Shown: positions 61,586-64,000 of the stretch, one piece after another
How the letters are laid out: each line of letters begins with the position of its first letter
Position numbering within the stretch: position 1 is the stretch's first letter
Assembly (NCBI RefSeq): GCF_024400535.1
Contig: NZ_CP038800.1
Location: forward strand, 1,550,001-1,614,000
Reading direction: 5' to 3'
Source: Treponema denticola
GTDB lineage: Bacteria; Spirochaetota; Spirochaetia; Treponematales; Treponemataceae
Length of the DNA: 64,000 nt
The notes under the pieces: generated by a model
Database searches by the model: none
Told to the model about the DNA's origin: nothing
The model's input: only the letters and a program-made list of their open reading frames with translations
Program-made: the position numbers and the translations under genes

Positions 61586-62470
61586 ATGCGGAAAAAGTTT
61601 GATGATTTAACCATCGCAGACGACTTTATGTTTTGCAAAATTATGCAGGATGAAGAAACGTGTAAAACATTTCTTGAAATGACTCTAGCCGATAAAATAG
61701 GTAAAATCTCGTATCTATCATCTCAAAATGCTATAATTACAAGAGCGGAAGCTAAGTTAATACGTCTTGATGTTTTAGTAAAAGATGAAACAGGTAAAAC
61801 TTATGATATTGAAATGCAGGCCGTAAATGAGCATAATCTTGCAAAAAGAATGCGTTACTATCAGGCAGCACTGGATATTTTATTTTTAGATAAAGGCGAG
61901 CACTACAGCAGTTTGAATGATAGTTACATTATCTTTCTCTGCCTTTTCGATTCGGTCGGGAAGGATATGCCCATTTATACCTTTGAAAACATCTGCCTTG
62001 AAGACAGGCAAACGCTCTTAAATGACGGAACAAAAAAGATTATAATAAATGCAAATGCCTTTACAAAAGCAGAAGATGAAAATTTAAGCGGATTTTTGGA
62101 ATATGTAAAAACCGGCAAGGTTACAACAGAGTTTACAGGGAGGATAGAAAATATGATAGAAAAATTAAAAAGCAATGAACAAGCGAGAAGCGAATACCGC
62201 TTTATCTCAGGGTTTGAAATGGATGCCCGCTATTATGGCAGACAAGAAGGTTTAGAAGAAGGCAGACAAGAGGGCTTGAAAGAAGGTAGACAAGCCGGAA
62301 TGCAAGCCGGAATGCAAGCCGGAATGCAAGTTGGAAGAGAACAAGGTTTTACAGAAGGGGTAATGCAAACTGCAAAGAACTTGCTTGATATAGGTTTATC
62401 TGTTGAAAATATCTCAAAAGCTACAGGTTTAAGTTGTAACGAAATAGAAAGACTTAAAATTAAGCAGTAA
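61586..62470 (+). CDS. Rpn-family PD-(D/E)xK nuclease/transposase-like protein
   Basis: 294 residues. N-terminal DDLTIADDFMFCKIMQDEE is typical of Rpn/PDDEXK_2 proteins. The nuclease core is in RLDVLVKDETGKTYDIEMQAVNEHNLAKRMRYYQAALD (Asp, then Glu-x-Gln in place of Glu-x-Lys). The middle is DSYIIFLCLFDSVGKD. The C-terminal region is a coiled-coil-like GRQEGLEEGRQEGLKEG tract with a 12-bp DNA repeat (62291-62338). Rpn proteins promote RecA-independent recombination and are often present in many copies. SD AGGGG. Confidence 0.85.
   Translation: MRKKFDDLTIADDFMFCKIMQDEETCKTFLEMTLADKIGKISYLSSQNAIITRAEAKLIRLDVLVKDETGKTYDIEMQAVNEHNLAKRMRYYQAALDILFLDKGEHYSSLNDSYIIFLCLFDSVGKDMPIYTFENICLEDRQTLLNDGTKKIIINANAFTKAEDENLSGFLEYVKTGKVTTEFTGRIENMIEKLKSNEQARSEYRFISGFEMDARYYGRQEGLEEGRQEGLKEGRQAGMQAGMQAGMQVGREQGFTEGVMQTAKNLLDIGLSVENISKATGLSCNEIERLKIKQ
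62291..62338 (+). repeat. 12-bp tandem repeat inside the Rpn gene
   Basis: CAAGCCGGAATG occurs three times in direct succession (62291-62302, 62303-62314, 62315-62326), then a diverged CAAGTTGGAAGA (62327-62338). It encodes repeated QAGM. Copy number changes would keep the frame. Confidence 0.9.
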
Positions 62471-62550
62471 GTTTAGCAGCAAATTTCTAGTTTAAGTACT
62501 TTCCATATCCTTTCAAGTAAGTTAAGTTCCCTATCAATTTAGCCGATACT

Positions 62551-64000
62551 ATGGACATGGGCAGGTGTAACATAAACTTTAAAAAATATATTTTTATTTT
62601 GTTTTTTTCTCTTTCGTTTTTTTCCGTTTATTCTGATGATGAGATTAAGGAGTCTTATGACAGCGAATTTTTAAAGGCTGATGAGGGGCTGATTCCTCTG
62701 GTTCCTTTAGATAGAGTGCCCGATTCCGCATTAGTTAGAAGAGATATTGCAAAATCATGGCTTTTAGCGGCTCCTGAAGAAATTGCCTCCCGGCATTTAA
62801 ATATTGACGCGGATTCGGCCGGAAACCTTTTTAAAATAAGATCGGTATATCTAAAAGAAAAAAAGCTTCTTGCCGTAGTTATAAGCCCGATTGATACCGA
62901 GTTTTCAAACCTCGAAAAGGTTCCGCAAGGGACATGGATTTTATACCGGAATTATGAAACCGGAGCTCCTGAATGTATTAAAATTTATCCGCGTGAAAAT
63001 CCTGAACTTTATTTAAGCATAAGGCCTTCATCATCAAAAGATAAATCGCTTATAAGTATTTGTCTTTTTAATACTTATGTCAGAAAAGATATTTCCGTAG
63101 GTATTCCTTTTGAGAATTTATATTATTTGCCTCTTTTAAAACTAAGGGATATTACAAAGGATATGCTCCCTTGGGATATCTTCAATCCGCCTATTTTTTA
63201 TAACGGTGTTGAAGCGGCATCAGATACAATTCGGGAAAGGTTAAAGACCTTGGTTTATATTCAAGACGGAGCCTTTGACGAATTCGGTAAGCCTGTCCAT
63301 TTAATGGACGGAAGACCTCAGACTGAAGATGATATTGTAAAAGCCATTCGGCCCGATCAAAGGCTTAAAGATATAAAAGGCGGTGTAAACTGTTCAGGTT
63401 TTGCCAAATGGATAGTGGATGGAATGATTCGGCCCATAGCAGGGCAGGGTATCTTTATTAAAAGCCTTAAAACAGAAACCGATGTGCCTAATACTTATTT
63501 TACCAAGCCTTACAAGGAAAGAGACCTTTATTTCGGCCTTGAATGGATACGCAATCTTGCGGCTGCAGCTTTAAGTTTAAACGTAAAACGTACTATAAAG
63601 CCCATCGGTTCCGGCGTCGATGTTACGATTGAACCCTTTGCTCTTGTGCCTCCCATAAAGCAAAAGAATGTAAAAGAAGATTTTGCTTCGTTTAAGGGAT
63701 ATGAAAAAACAGCGGGTTATCAGACTTCTTATTTACAAGCTCTCCTTTATTATCTTGCGATAAGCGAGCCGGGGCATTTTTATTTAGGAGCGGTAAGCCG
63801 GACAGTAAGCCGGGCTGCAAGCCCGGAAAAAGGAAGTCCGCCTCTTAGACAATATCACCATATTGCAGCCTTTTTCCCTTATTTTGACGTTTTCGGTAAT
63901 TTTCATATTGATGTTTACGAAAGCGGAGAGGAAACTTCAATAGAGCAATTTATGAGTTTAAACTCTGATGCCTTTACAGCCTTGGTCAGAATAAGGGCAC
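62551..64000 (+). CDS. exported protein with NlpC/P60-like Cys motif, 3' end beyond window
   Basis: Open from ATG 62551 (or 62557) with no stop up to the window end, so at least 483 residues. Signal peptide, hydrophobic FKKYIFILFFSLSFFS ending VYSDD near residue 29. GGVNCSGFAKWIVDG (about residue 280) resembles the catalytic-Cys segment of NlpC/P60-type peptidases, and a later YHHIAAFF and GNFHIDVYE could supply His. This is by eye and weak. It follows the Rpn gene by 80 bases; I see no clear promoter or SD. Confidence 0.7.
   Translation, partial: MDMGRCNINFKKYIFILFFSLSFFSVYSDDEIKESYDSEFLKADEGLIPLVPLDRVPDSALVRRDIAKSWLLAAPEEIASRHLNIDADSAGNLFKIRSVYLKEKKLLAVVISPIDTEFSNLEKVPQGTWILYRNYETGAPECIKIYPRENPELYLSIRPSSSKDKSLISICLFNTYVRKDISVGIPFENLYYLPLLKLRDITKDMLPWDIFNPPIFYNGVEAASDTIRERLKTLVYIQDGAFDEFGKPVHLMDGRPQTEDDIVKAIRPDQRLKDIKGGVNCSGFAKWIVDGMIRPIAGQGIFIKSLKTETDVPNTYFTKPYKERDLYFGLEWIRNLAAAALSLNVKRTIKPIGSGVDVTIEPFALVPPIKQKNVKEDFASFKGYEKTAGYQTSYLQALLYYLAISEPGHFYLGAVSRTVSRAASPEKGSPPLRQYHHIAAFFPYFDVFGNFHIDVYESGEETSIEQFMSLNSDAFTALVRIRA

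Overview
The window looks like chromosomal DNA of an oral-type treponeme, most likely Treponema denticola or a close relative. This is inferred from gene content, not from any database search. The supporting content is a cheA-cheW-cheX-cheY operon whose CheW carries a CheR-like tail, a Tp34/P19-type iron lipoprotein, a complete glycine cleavage operon, pyruvate phosphate dikinase, an L-serine dehydratase pair, and moderately AT-rich DNA with near-consensus TTGACA-N17-TATAAT-like promoters.

Layout. 1-874: the 3' end of tRNA-Thr, then a HigB/HigA-like toxin-antitoxin pair whose toxin frame is broken by TGA. 978-7427: lpdA, a small PH-like membrane protein, and gcvT-gcvH-gcvPA-gcvPB, which together supply the L, T, H and P proteins of glycine cleavage. 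7642-15453: an accessory, defence-like island. It holds an MmeI-like fused restriction-methylation gene with a T6 frameshift, an unknown protein paired with an XRE-ImmA/IrrE metalloprotease, a UPF0175-like small protein paired with a KAP-like P-loop NTPase, insertion-sequence debris, and a block of four tandem palindromes.

15556-26252 is mostly housekeeping: a D-2-hydroxyacid dehydrogenase, a DHH phosphoesterase, a GNAT-like protein, aminopeptidase P, YebC, GAPDH and two predicted outer-membrane proteins. 26407-31118 is the chemotaxis operon, facing a degenerate response regulator. 31884-36776 is an smc operon with a membrane protein and a lipoprotein. 36855-45692 holds purB, a CapA-like lipoprotein, ppdK, an AroH-type chorismate mutase, tRNA-Glu, rho, rpmE and an NfeD-like protein. 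45734-47308 is the two-subunit L-serine dehydratase on the minus strand.

47495-56852 is a roughly 9.4-kb iron-uptake and envelope ABC cluster: DUF4418 protein, ABC ATPase, FTR1 permease, P19/Tp34 lipoprotein, DUF2318 protein, two FtsX-like permeases, ABC ATPase, FMN-binding lipoprotein and a third permease. Its core order matches the Campylobacter FTR1-P19 locus as I know it, with an FMN-binding lipoprotein where that locus has thioredoxin-like proteins. 56954-61487: a DUF2259 secreted protein, two-subunit class I fumarase, CitC and a CitX-CitG fusion, with no citrate lyase structural genes in view. 61586-64000: an Rpn-family nuclease with a 12-bp repeat tract, and the start of an exported protein with an NlpC-like Cys motif that runs off the end.

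Metabolically, serine dehydratase makes pyruvate, glycine cleavage feeds one-carbon units, and PPDK, GAPDH and fumarase sit in central carbon flow. That fits an amino-acid-fermenting anaerobe. The best candidates for something undescribed are the two small defence-like operons at 10606-14867, the four-palindrome block, a two-copy intergenic hairpin family, a short SMC without an obvious hinge, and genes whose promoters imply leaderless mRNAs.
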